Shown here in pieces: positions 37,653 through 49,314 of a DNA stretch of 64,000 nt (positions are counted from its first letter, which is position 1; the number at the start of each line of letters is the position of its first letter). The stretch spans positions 1 to 64,000 of the forward strand of contig JAURVB010014924.1 in assembly GCA_033002965.1 (NCBI GenBank). Direction: 5' to 3'. The notes under the pieces were generated by a model. The model saw nothing but the letters and a program-made list of their open reading frames with translations. It did no database searches and was not told where the DNA came from. The stretch comes from Piper betle (Eukaryota; Streptophyta; Magnoliopsida; Piperales; Piperaceae). Made by a program: the position numbers and the translations under genes.

Positions 37653-39620
37653 TCCTAGAAACAGCAATGCCCAAAGATTCACCTGCAATCACAAAACACT
37701 TCACAATTGGGGTTCAAACAATCAAAGCAGGAAATGAAAAAAGGAACACCAACATCAACGCAAACAGAAGAGCGCAAGGTCGGGGAATCGAAGTTTGTAT
37801 CTTTCAACCGATTTGGGGTTGTCGGCTACGTTTCGGCGACGGCGACGGCGAGGCGGCGGAGAGGGTAGACCGCTGTAGGAGAAGAAAAGGAATTAATTAA
37901 GTAATTTGGTTGCGGGTCGGATAATCTGTGCCATGAACACTACAGAATTAAAATATGCCCGACCCTATTTCTATTAGGGTTAAGTTAGGCTAATGATTTT
38001 TTTATATTTGATAAAATTTAAAATTTCTATTAAATTTTATGAAATAACATGAAGGTTAAAGTTAAATTTCTACAAAAAATATTTAATGAAAATATTTATC
38101 TAACTCAATATTTTTAAAATAATTTATTATCTCTATGTAAAACATCATGAGATGTTGTGTTGACATTTGAATCATTTGTCGCAATGAAGATTAATTATTT
38201 CTTTTACTACATTCTTAAATCTGGTTTGAGTTATATTTGAATAGTTCTAATTAAGTTCGATTATGATGAGCAAGACGCTAAGATGTCATGCTCTATGTTT
38301 TCTTTTATCAGTTGAATATATTGCATTTTGGACATATATATATATATATATTTATATTTATATTTATATTTATAATTGTATCATATGCTGTTATTTAAAG
38401 TTTTCGGAAATTTAATTGATCTATTAAAGTTAAATTTAATGGGTCATTAATATAATTATGGATTTATATGTGTAGATATTAATTTTGTAATTTCTTTTTA
38501 TGATGGGTTAAATTAAAATTATAAAAAATACAAATACAAATAGGAGGTTATAGTTTCTATATTCACAAGTAGTTTTTCGTTCTTTCATCCCATCATCTAG
38601 AAATTTTAGTTTTGAAAAACTTGTGCTGAATTTAGAAGATCAAAATTTAAAGAAATAAAGAATTATTTTACTTTTATGATTCAGGTACACTTTCGCTATT
38701 AAATTTTGTTTCTTGATAATTTAACACGAAGAAGATTATAGTTTTATAGTGATGGTTTTATCATCTGTATAATTGGGTTGATATTAAAGTTATAACAATA
38801 GAATGCACTACTTTTAATCCGTGTTTGTTTTTGAACTCATCTTTTTAACAATAAGGACGAGGAAAAATAAGAGTCAGATGATGGATTTTATGATTTGCTT
38901 TCTTTTTAGTCTTCAATGTCAACATGTAAGCCAATTTTCATTATCAAATTCCTCATTTTTAGAGGGATATTACAAGGCGATGCTTCAAATCATTCCATAA
39001 TCGTAAAAGTGTCATCTCAAAATCTTGAAGTTCCAATGTACTTTGAAGGCGCTGAAGAATTGGAGCAATCACCAACGAAGTTGCAAGTTAGAACAACAAT
39101 GTCCCCACTTAAGTTGACAGCCTAACCACTCAATCTCTTCAAAAAGTCCCAAATATATGTTTTAGCAATATGCAAAACATCCACCAGATTAGGAGCCTGC
39201 TATCATGTGCTGCTTGTCTTTCACTTGAAGTTAACCATCCCTTCTTCCCATGTCGGAAAATCTTCACCAAGCTACTTCGTTCCAAGAAGATAATGCATGG
39301 TATTTTGAACAGTGAAGATTAAATATTCTCAAGGAATGAACGTTGGATCACAACATAGAATATCATAAACGGGGATTCTACTAAAATAAAACTTGTTGGC
39401 ATTGTACATCTTTCTTGGCTCGGACTAGAAAAGTATGAAATATCATTCATTGTAACGACCCAGCCCAAAGTATAATATAATAAGTTAAGTCATTTGTTTA
39501 TAATTAGTTAACTAAGTTTAAAATTTATAATTCATTCTCACTTATAAATAAGATCTTACCTCAGAGGTATTAAATATGAGACTAAGTTGAATGATCTCAC
39601 AATTCACCCACCTTAAAAAA
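37653..39620. other. SLX9-like promoter side and AT-rich spacer
   Basis: 37653-37900 is a GC-richer leader or promoter region of the leftward SLX9-like gene. 37950-38900 is AT-rich and includes a (TA)n tract near 38333-38350 followed by 'tttata' repeats. A 69-codon open frame at 38916-39125 has no recognisable domain. No gene is called. Confidence 0.5.
39451..39620 (+). repeat. possible older LTR fragment beside solo LTR A
   Basis: The segment starts TGTAACGACCCAGCCC, typical of plant LTR starts, and ends with 'gatctcacaattcaccca' just before the target-site duplication of solo LTR A. It has no partner end in the window. It may be a fragment of another LTR or TRIM-like element into which solo LTR A inserted. 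Confidence 0.35.
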
Positions 39621-39625
39621 TTTCG

Positions 39626-42598
39626 TGTAAAACCCACGATTCGAGTTAGGGTTTTATATTCAGAACCGGTCGGGTCGACCGTTATTTTTTCGAGTTGAGT
39701 CAGTTTCAGGACACGTGTACCGAGCCGATGCCAGTCGCGTGTATGAGCTATGAGGGTCATGCGTACCCAAGTATATGATGATAACGTCATGAACACAGCA
39801 GAACAGAATGAGTTATCAGATATATGAGAGTATGCCAGTCATTTTTTTATTATTTTTATATATAGTGGATCGTAGAATTAGTATTAGGCCGTTTACCGCG
39901 TTAGGACGCGTTCGGGCAGTCTGGGTGGGTTGTTAGTTCATAGAGCATATCATTATAATGTTGTGGTGTTGTTTGATTTTACGGGATTTTTCCCGATTTT
40001 TATGAATTTTTTAGGATTTAATACGACTTAGTTATTATACTTGACTCGAGCCGGAGACGAGTCAAGTAATATTTACGAACTTGCCACTCAACCATCTCTT
40101 CTCCACCCTGACCTTTCTTCCCCAAACCAAACCCTCGACGCCGCCCCTGTCGCGCGTCGCCGCCGCCGCTGTCGGCGCCGCCCGGCCGCCGATCGTCGCC
40201 GCCCAGCTCCGCCACGGCGTCGCCGTGCCACCCCGACCAGCCCCGGCCGCTGCCAGGCCGCCGCGACGGTCGGAATCGCCACGCCTAGCGCCGCGACTGC
40301 CTTTGGTCGCGTCGCCGATTCTGCCGCCGGCGACCGTCGCAGCCGTCGATCCAGTGGTCGCCTCAGCACCACTCGACCACCTAGCGGCCTTCCCTGACCG
40401 GAGCGGAGGCCATCGCCGCCCTGGCCGGCCGGATCTAGCGATCCATCGCCGCCGGCCCTGTTTTAGCCATTTTCCGGCGAGCCGCCACCTCCGTTGGCCG
40501 CGTCGACCTCGTAGATGAGTCGGGCTCGCCGAGCCGGTTCCGAGGGTACCCTACATGACCCCTATCCAGCTAGTAGATACCACCGGCAATAGTCGCCGGA
40601 AAACCACCGGAAGTCGCCGGAAACCGCCAGCAACTGCCGGAAAACCGCCGGAAAATCGGAATTTCTGGAATTCGCCGGAATTCACCGGATCTTCCGCGGG
40701 GCTCACCCGGTGGAGCCCGATCGAGCTTCGGACGCCGAGGAGCGCCGAATTCGAGCTCCGAGACGCGCGACGGAACCCTAACCGTCGCCGATTGCCGACG
40801 ACGTGAGGTATAATTACCTCCAATTTGATTATTTAAAATTAATGATTGTTAGCATAGTATGATAGGATTGATTGATTGGCATGATAAAAGTTCGAGCATG
40901 AAAGAAGTAATGATATGCATGATTTGAATGGATGAATGTAGGTGATCTAATGAGATAGATCGAGTCGGATCATGATAATGGATCACGACATAAGTTAGAA
41001 AAACATAATAAAATTGGTATGAATAGGATGAGTTAGGATTACTTATATTTATGATTATTTGATTGTTGTTGATTGTGTGAGTGTGTTGATCATTGAATTT
41101 GACGCATCATTTAGTTAGCGGGCGTTAGTATTTAGTTTTGATGTGTAGGTACGGAGTAGGAGCTCGCCGCCTAGGCGCGATGACACGCTTGGAGCTTCTA
41201 CCAGGTCCGTTTAGGACTCGTCTCTGATTTACTCTTTCTATTGTATGTTTAATTTATTGCCTGCAGGACGGGTTAAGTGGCGTTTTATCGGATCCCACTT
41301 AACTCGGGCCATTTAACCGAACATTTTCCGGATTAATAACCCCTCGAGGATGAGATCCCTCGAGGATGATTTCGAAAACAAGATCCACCACAAGTTGCCT
41401 TCGGGCCTATTATATAAATCCCTACCCAAGCCCTATATATATGTAGTTTTCGCGTTTTCAGTGAGACGAGAGATGGAGAAATCGACTGCACGTACCATGC
41501 AGAGGATGCCGTGACAGTCAAAGCGGGCTCTGGATTAGTGCCAGCGGACTGTTCCATTCCCGAGGGATCCTGACAACTCCGCGTTTGAGTTCCTCACACC
41601 CGGAGAACGTGGAGGTTTACGGGTACTGTTTAGTACAGCGCATGTCCGGACTTGTGGTTCAAAGGGTACTAAAGGCGACTGCCTGAGAGTACTCGGCCTT
41701 CGTGCTCAAGGCCAGGAGAAATATGGAGGTAAGGAGAGGGCTTAGGATAAAGTTTCATGAGAAGTACTGAAAAAGAAGTGCTGAGAGCGGCACAGTACCA
41801 GCAGCAGATCAGTAAGTTCGGGATGCTACCGGGTCTGCAGCCCAGTGGCTCCTCAGTAGTGCCCTTCAGAGTGTTCACGTGGAGTATGATGTTTTCTTTC
41901 ATATGAGAGTTTGCTCTCATAGCCAGCTTGTTATAGTTATTTTATTTTCCGGACCAGTAACACTTGTTACTGACGTGTTTTTATACTATATGTAGGTAAT
42001 AATCACGAGTTGGAGGAGCCAGCTTGGACGGAGGAGCAATGAGGTCTTGTACACACACACATGTTAGATTTCTGAATGTTTAATATTGTATTATTATGTT
42101 ATTATATTGTGAATGACATGAGTAAATGTTTGAGCATGATGATATGATGTGAATGAAATGCTAAGACACGATAATAGAATGCAAAATATGATCAGAGTTG
42201 AGCAGCGGAAGCGTAGTGGGTTGAGACCCGAGCTTCAGAATGAATACGTTATAAATGAGATTTTGTGTGATTGTTAATGCATGCCGATATATTTGTATAT
42301 ATATTATTTTGACAGGGTGGGCCCATAATTGCACTTTTAGGGGAGACCCTGTTAGTTTTACTTCAGAATTTTCATCGATTTTGCTCGTAATTGTGATGGT
42401 GTGAAATTTAATTTGCATGTCATTCATGTAGTACCATGTTAGGATTTTGTGCATGCATTCATTCATGACAGATCGTATCTTCATCTTAAGACGCCGAGAT
42501 TGGATCCGCACGAGTTAGGTTCGCGTTAGCCGACCTAACCGGGGCCTGTAACATGCCGGTTTGGTTCACGAGTGTGAACCGGATTTGGGGTGTTAGCA
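39626..42598 (+). mobile_element. solo LTR A
   Basis: A 2,973-bp sequence starting TGTAAAACCC and ending GGGGTGTTAGCA (TG...CA ends), flanked by the perfect 5-bp direct repeat TTTCG (39621-39625 and 42599-42603). It has no internal retroviral coding region and matches solo LTR B over its length in opposite orientation, including the GC-rich block at 40080-40520 and the 'taccaggtccgtttaggactcg' segment near 41200. Solo LTRs arise by recombination between the two LTRs of a full element. The Arg/Pro/Ala-rich open frames in the GC block are not credible proteins. Confidence 0.88.
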
Positions 42599-42603
42599 TT
42601 TCG

Positions 42604-44369
42604 TCTATGATATTCCCATATAAGTTGTATTATTATATTGCATATGTTTATTTTGAGATGTACCTAAAGCCAATAATAGATTGATTATACAGTTACCAAA
42701 GATTCAAAATCAACAAAATTCTCAATTGTTTATAGTTAGGATCATCATAGTCATCATCATTTAATTAGCATCCACTCGTGTTACAAAACAAGGACTTCAT
42801 TTCAATCCCATTTTAAATAAGAGTAGGAAAACCAAAATTTCTATTTGTAGGTGGAGATCATCGCTGTCATCATCATTTGATTAGCATCCGGCTCATGTTA
42901 CAAAACAAAGGACTTCGCCCTATCTCTTATTGTAAAGATTAATAAAAAAATTAGTATTACGAGTAAGAAAAGTAATTTTCTTAATTGCTTTGATCAGTTT
43001 ATCAATTGATGGTCAACAATTGCAAAAGTATTGACTTGGATTTATGCGAGTAGAATCCAAAAGTGTCACCCAAACGATGGCGGCCAAATTTCTTACATCT
43101 CCTGGTCCTAATTTGAGGTTCCACTCTCCATTCATCGTGATTAAAACACACACGCACGCATATATATATATATATACACACGCGCATACTCACACATAAA
43201 AACTTGTGCAAGAAAAATATTTTTGCATTTGGATAAGAAAAAAGAGACATTCAAGTTCATGTTTATCAATTCAATAACTCTAAAAAATGAAAATCTGTTC
43301 CCAAATTTTCAACTTTTATATAAGATTAGCTTCATACTTCTTACGTAGAAGGAATTGACATCTTAACTCAATTTTTCATTACTTTTTAGGCGTCCAGGCA
43401 TAGGCATTATTCTCAAAGCAAATAGAGATTGAGAATTGAAAGAAAATCAAGAAGAATTCTACGCCAATAAACATTAAGGATCATATGAAAAGAGTTTTTC
43501 TTTTTCTTTTCTTTACTTCAATTAAAAGATCATGAATATTCCAAGCACTCTCATTATTGTTTTAATTCTTATATTTTATTTAATAAATTAGTTTAAACTG
43601 GATATGAGATATATCTTAAACCATCAACTTGGTGCTTTTTATCAATTTAAATTTAAATATAATTTTTTTGATAAAAACATTCTTATTATTTATTTATTTT
43701 ATTAGTTGTTGAATAATAGTGATGCTTCAAAGACGGAGATTATGTTAAATAATAATTGAATAGTAATTTGATTATATTTTGACTATGAGGTATAAAACAT
43801 GACTATAAAATGATCAAAAGTGTTTGAAGTTTTGAACAGGAGTTTCAGAATATTTGTGTAATCAGCTTAATATTTGTGTGGTCAATTTAATTTTGTACAG
43901 AAAAAAGAATTTGATCCTAGGAGATTTAAAGAATTTAATGTATATAATAAATGATAGTGCATAAAGAAGCATCCAATATTAAAAAATAAAAAAATAATAC
44001 AATTAATAATAATTATATGGTATTTATTACATCAATTTAAATAGAAAAATAGATTCAACCTAACGAATAGTTTCAAGTGTCCTGAAATATCCCTCAACGT
44101 GGGCCACTAATGTTAAAAGAAAACACAGTCCACCACGGAAGGAGTTTAGTGAAAAACGGGCAAACAAAAGAAAAAAAAGTCTAGCTCATGAGGTGTTACT
44201 TTTCAGAATAAATGTATAATTAATCCAACGAAGTTGAGGACAAACAAAATCCATTTATTTAGGCCAACTAATGGGCTCACATCCAAAACCACATGTATCT
44301 TCTATGAAACATATGTAGGATCTTGCAATACATTAGGCTATAATGGCCGATCCAATTACAAGAAGGTTC
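42604..44369. other. AT-rich spacer before CAD copy 1
   Basis: No gene is seen. There is a (TA)n/(CA)n microsatellite around 43155-43185 and two similar phrases near 42740 and 42850 ('catcatcatttaattagcatcc...gtta caaaaca'), which look like a short duplicated segment. The right end is the 3' flank of the damaged dehydrogenase. Confidence 0.5.
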
Positions 44370-46062
44370 TCAATCATGGGACGGCGGCTTGAGGGTGTTG
44401 GCAATGTCGATCACAAACCGGTACCGGACGTCCGCCTTCACCAGCCTCTCCATCGCCGTGTTCACATAGTCTGCCGGAATTAGCTCAATGTCCGCCGTGA
44501 TGTTGTTCTTGGCCGCAAAATCCAGCATTTCCTGTGTCTCCTTCATCCCCCTATTCCGCTCCCCGCTACCATGTTCCTCCCTACACATTACAAAACCATT
44601 TCATAAGACTGATGTGTATATGCGCATGCAGAACATATAAAACCTTATAATATAAAACTATACGGTACTAGAGTTAATATAAAGTAGAAGCATTCGTAAT
44701 CACTTACTATGGCTAGCTTTAAGTGACAAGTAGTAGATATTTACCTAGGATTATAGAGAAGGCAGGCAATTCGAGTGGACGGGCCGGAGCGCCCACCATC
44801 ACCTAGCTTCCCATCAGTCTTGAGCAAACTTAAGAAGTGGTGTCATTGGGTGTGTTGCAGAGACAGTGTCAATAATCCCATCCATGGTTTTTATTGCCGC
44901 CTACATTATTAATCACAAGTGTATAGTTACATTACAATATTATCAGATCACAAAAGTTTAAGGTACCACGTCAACAAAAATTAAGGATTAAGACACATTA
45001 ATGAATTGTAATAAGCACCTTAATTTGGGCGCGGTCGTTGCTGACCAAGAAGGCATCGGCGCCGAGCCGCACAATAGCTTCCTCCTTCTTGGAGGGGGAA
45101 GTGCTGATGACGGTAACCTTGGCGCCGAACGCCTTGGCAAACTTGACGGCGACATGGCCGAGCCCTCCGAGGCCGACCACGCCGACATGCAGGCCGGGCT
45201 GCGCGAGGCCGAAGTGGCGGAGGGGGCTGTAGACGGTGATCCCTGCGCAGAGGAGAGGGGCAGCTGCGGCTAAAAGAAGGCCGTCGGGGATGCGGACGAC
45301 GAAGTGCTCTTCGACGACAACGGTATCGGAGTAGCCGCCGTAGGTGATGTTGCCATCGAAATCGACGGAGTTGTAGGTGAGGATCAGGTCGGGGCAGTAG
45401 TTCTCGAGGTTATCGTCGCAGTCGGGGCAAGCGTGGCAGGAGCCCACCATGCACCCGACTCCGGCTTTGTCCCCGACCTTGAACTTGGTCACCTTCGATC
45501 CAACCGCCGTCACCTCCCCAACAATCTCATGCCTGCAATAATGTCATTGCATATATAATGCATACGTAATATAATGTATTTTACTACAATGTAACTACCA
45601 CATTATTCATGATCATGATTCAACAACAATGTTGTAATTACACGACATAATTTTGTTTTCTAGCTAATTAAAAATTTATGCATCTACCTCAATTTGAACT
45701 ATTTTATTATTATGATAGTGTTGTCACAGTATTTGTACGCTCACCCTGGGAGGATGGGGAAGGTGGAGTTTCCCCATTCATTTCTTACGCTGTGGAGGTC
45801 AGAGTGGCACATTCCGCAATATAAGACCTTAAGAGTCACGTCCTCCTCTCTATTCGCCCTGTAAATTGAAGTGTTTTTGGAACGAAAAATCAGATACCAA
45901 TAAACATGCATCATACACGTTGTAGTAAACTTAGCTTGTATATGAACATGATACAGGCGGAAATATATATATGATTAAAGACCTGCGAGAGAAGTGGAAG
46001 GGGGTGAGGACACCGGAGGCATCCATGGCGGCCAAGCCATAGGCTTTGTTGGAGTGCTCCAT
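44370..46062 (-). pseudogene. CAD-like alcohol dehydrogenase, copy 1, frame-broken
   Basis: Zinc-dependent NADP alcohol dehydrogenase of the cinnamyl alcohol/mannitol dehydrogenase-like family. Five exons (minus): 45983-46062, 45745-45858, 45019-45532, 44745-44900, 44370-44580. Exons 1-3 are intact, with [12 protein letters not shown], structural zinc cysteines C-x2-C-x2-C-x7-C and the NADP loop [17 protein letters not shown]. Exon 4 has two extra bases (near 44830 and 44802) and exon 5 lacks one G in the run at 44547-44551, so the substrate and C-terminal part is out of frame. The N-terminus is six residues shorter than in copies 2 and 3 (MEHSNKAYG). Splice sites are intact. Substrate cannot be predicted. 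Clustering of three indels in the 3' third favours a decaying gene more than in copy 3, but sequence error is possible. Confidence 0.85.
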
Positions 46063-46161
46063 CCCCGGCGAGTCTGGAGAAAGGTCGGTTGGAAGGTAAG
46101 GATGAGAGGGAGAGAGTTTGAGAGCGGAGGTGTGGAAGGGAGGAGTTACCCTCGCACGTCC

Positions 46162-46168
46162 ATTTATA
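46162..46168 (-). promoter_or_regulatory. TATA box of CAD copy 1
   Basis: TATAAAT on the minus strand, about 100 bases upstream of the copy 1 start codon. Confidence 0.5.
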
Positions 46169-46551
46169 CAAAGGGGCGGGGGGCCATAGCGTGGCGAGGA
46201 AGAAACGGCGACTTGACGGGGCTAGCTCGTGACGTGATCCGTGACAGTTGAGGCTGTAGTTTGGTCTTTGTCCGGACTAATAGCGACGACTTAGCGGCCG
46301 AGGAAGGTTCGGGTGTGGTGTGAGCAGGGGTTTTTTAATTATATTTGTCTAACTATCTTGTAATAAAAAATTAATAATTTTTACTCGGTAAAAAAATATA
46401 AAATTATATTTTTTCCAAACAAACATCACTTAACTTAGGCCTTAGCCACTTAAAATAAATCAATTCATCACTTCCACTTAGTCTCAGTCAACTTATTACT
46501 TAGTGCCCCTATTTTATTTCAAAAATATCACTTAGCTCCCTCAAAACTAAC

Positions 46552-49309
46552 TGTAACACCCCGTTTCGAGTCACCCGTGAACTAACTCGGAAATGTCACC
46601 GACAATTGAACCGTTCGCTAATATACTGGATTCGGTTAAACCGATCCGGATCTGCCCTCGGCGTCTCGAGATGGAGATGCAAACATGAAATGCATGAATG
46701 AGAACAATTTGGTTCTAACGGAGTCCTACATACATGCCATGACATGCAAGTAAAGACAAAACAAAACAATAAATAAGAAACCAAAAGAAAATATATACTA
46801 CTACGAAAAAATGGACAAAATTTCTCTTAAAAGTGTAATAAGGGCCAACCTGTCCACGACAAGGGTATATAAATATTTTATCAAAATACGATAAAATATA
46901 ATAATCTACTGTGGCATTCAGTCATTATCTCATTTGTTTTCATCTGAGCCGAGTCTGAACTCTAAAGCTCCCTGCTCATTCACAATTATCCGCTCGTCTC
47001 ATAAGAAGCAATTTATCAAGACAAAAACATTCTAATTATCATTCACACAGCATTAACACACCATCATTATACATTACACGCGGCAGGTACATGTGTGCGC
47101 GGTTCCGTGCTGCTCCTCCGCAGTTCCGACAGCTTTCATCACTCGCATTTCTCACCTACATATATATAGAAAAACCTTCAATAACAAATATTACCGGCCC
47201 GGAAAATAACTAATATCAATCTAGCACAGGAGAGCAAACTCTCCTGTTAAATCAAAACCATATACTTCATCAAGAACTCTCATCAGGGCATATATGGGAG
47301 CCGTCGCCATCGGGTTCGACAGCGTCCCCCTTTCTTTCTCATTCTCATACCTTGGTCATTTCTCTATCACTTCTCGCATCAAATCTCATTCCTTTCCGCC
47401 CTCTACACCTTCCATATTACTCCTGGCCTTGAGCACGAAGGCCGAGCACTCTCAGGCAGTCACCATTAGTACCCTTTGAACTACAAGTCTAGACATGCAC
47501 TGCATTGCAGTACCCGTAAACCTCCACACTTCTCCGGGTTTGAGGAACTTAAAGGTGGAGTTGTCTGGATCCTTCGGGAACGAAGTGGGTTCTCCCCAGC
47601 TCCAGAGCCCACTCTTCCGAGCACACGCCCTATCTAAAGGCGTGGCCGTCAGTAACCCTCATTCCATCTCTCACCGAAAATTCAAAAACTATATATATAT
47701 AGGCCTGGGTTGGGATTTATACAATAGGCCCGAAGGCAACTTATGGTGGATCTTAATTTCGAAAACTGACTCGAGGGATCTCATCTTCGAGGGTTATTAA
47801 TCCGAATAAAACTGTTGGCTAAATGGCCCGAGTCAAGTGGGATCCGATAAAACGCCACTCAACTCGTCCTACACATGATAAATAAAATACACAATAGAAT
47901 AGCGTAAATTAGAGAACGAGTCCTAAACGGACCTGGTAGAAGCTCCAAGCATGTCCTTGTGTCTAGGCGACGAGCTCTTACTTTGTACCTACACATCAAA
48001 ACTAAATAATAACGCTCGCTCATAATACAGTCATACATCCTATATCACACATACACCCATCACGCATCAATCAACACACATCAACCTATATCAATTCTAG
48101 CATGTCTACTTAGGCTAGTTTGCATTAGATCATGATCATTACTTAGTTACCCTAATTAGTTTCTTAGCCTCCATTTTTAACACCACTCAATCAAACAAAT
48201 TTCATATTTTATCTTTAATCAAGTCTACATTTATATATATTATTATAACACACAATTCACCAATCCTAGCATGCAATTCTAATAATTAGTACCTTTAAAT
48301 AATTAAATTAGAATAAATTATACCTCGCGTGATTTGTGGCTCGAATTCAGGTGATTTCCGACGAATTTCGGTTAATCCAATTTTCCGGTGAATTTCGGCG
48401 GGGCAATCGGGGTAAGGCTTAGCACTGGCTCGGCGAGCTCGTCCTAATGGTAGTGACAGCAAGGACAGCCGCGGCGGCGATGACCGCCTGCGGCGGTGTC
48501 GAGTTCGGTCGGCACGGTCGGTCGTTCCGATCAAGCCCACGGGCGGCTTCAACGGCGACACAAGGTAAGGGGGAAACGTCAGGGAGGTCAAGGGGTGGTC
48601 GTCGGGGTCACAGCGGCGGCGGCACGGCCCAGACTGCGGTGAATCGACAAGTAGAGCTTTGTGGCTTGTGGGGCTATTCTAGCATCATGGCGGCGAGACG
48701 GTGGCCGGGGTGGATGGTGGTGGCACGGCGACCGCACGACGGGAGGGGGGGGGCGTTGATTGGTGGCAGTACGGCGTCGGCAGTGGCGGCGGTGACCACC
48801 ATAGTGGGCGGCGAGGGTTTTGGGAGGGGGAAGTGTCGGGGAGAGAAAAACACTCCAATGGCAATTTCGTAAATAAGTATTGACTCGATTTGTACTCTGA
48901 GTTAAAATAATAACTAGTTCGTAATAAATTCTAAAAAATCTAGAAAAATATGGAAAAAATCTCATAAAATAAAACAAACTCAACAGCATTTAAGTGACAT
49001 GCTCTATAACTAATAACCCACCCGAATATGATCTAGCGCGTCCTAATGCGTTATTCAGCCTAAAACTATTTCTACGATCAAATATAAAAAAAGAAAGATA
49101 CTGCACACTTTCATATATTCTGATAACTCACCTCTCACCATCTTCTTGACGTTATCATCATATATTTCAGTACACTTGACTCTCATCGCTCATAACTCAC
49201 GGCTGGCCTCGACTCAGCACGTGGTTCATAAAACTGACTCGACTCGAACCAACGGTTGAACCGACTGGTTCGGTAACGTAAAACTCTAACTCGAGTCACA
49301 GGTTTTACA
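46552..49309 (-). mobile_element. solo LTR B
   Basis: A 2,758-bp sequence reading TGTAACACCCCG... at its left and ...GGTTTTACA at its right on the plus strand, flanked by the perfect 5-bp direct repeat CTAAC (46547-46551 and 49310-49314). It is the same family as solo LTR A but in the opposite orientation, with colinear landmarks such as 'acggacctggtagaagctcc' near 47930 and a GC-rich block at 48410-48850. No internal region is present. Open frames in the GC block are low-complexity. Confidence 0.9.
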
Positions 49310-49314
49310 CTAAC

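Noticed and set aside
40041..40518. Arg/Pro/Ala-rich open frames on both strands
   Set aside because: They lie in the GC-rich block of solo LTR A, are open in several frames at once and have no domain; composition explains them.
48447..48872. GC-rich open frames in both directions
   Set aside because: Same GC-rich block in solo LTR B; low-complexity and not conserved with LTR A as protein.
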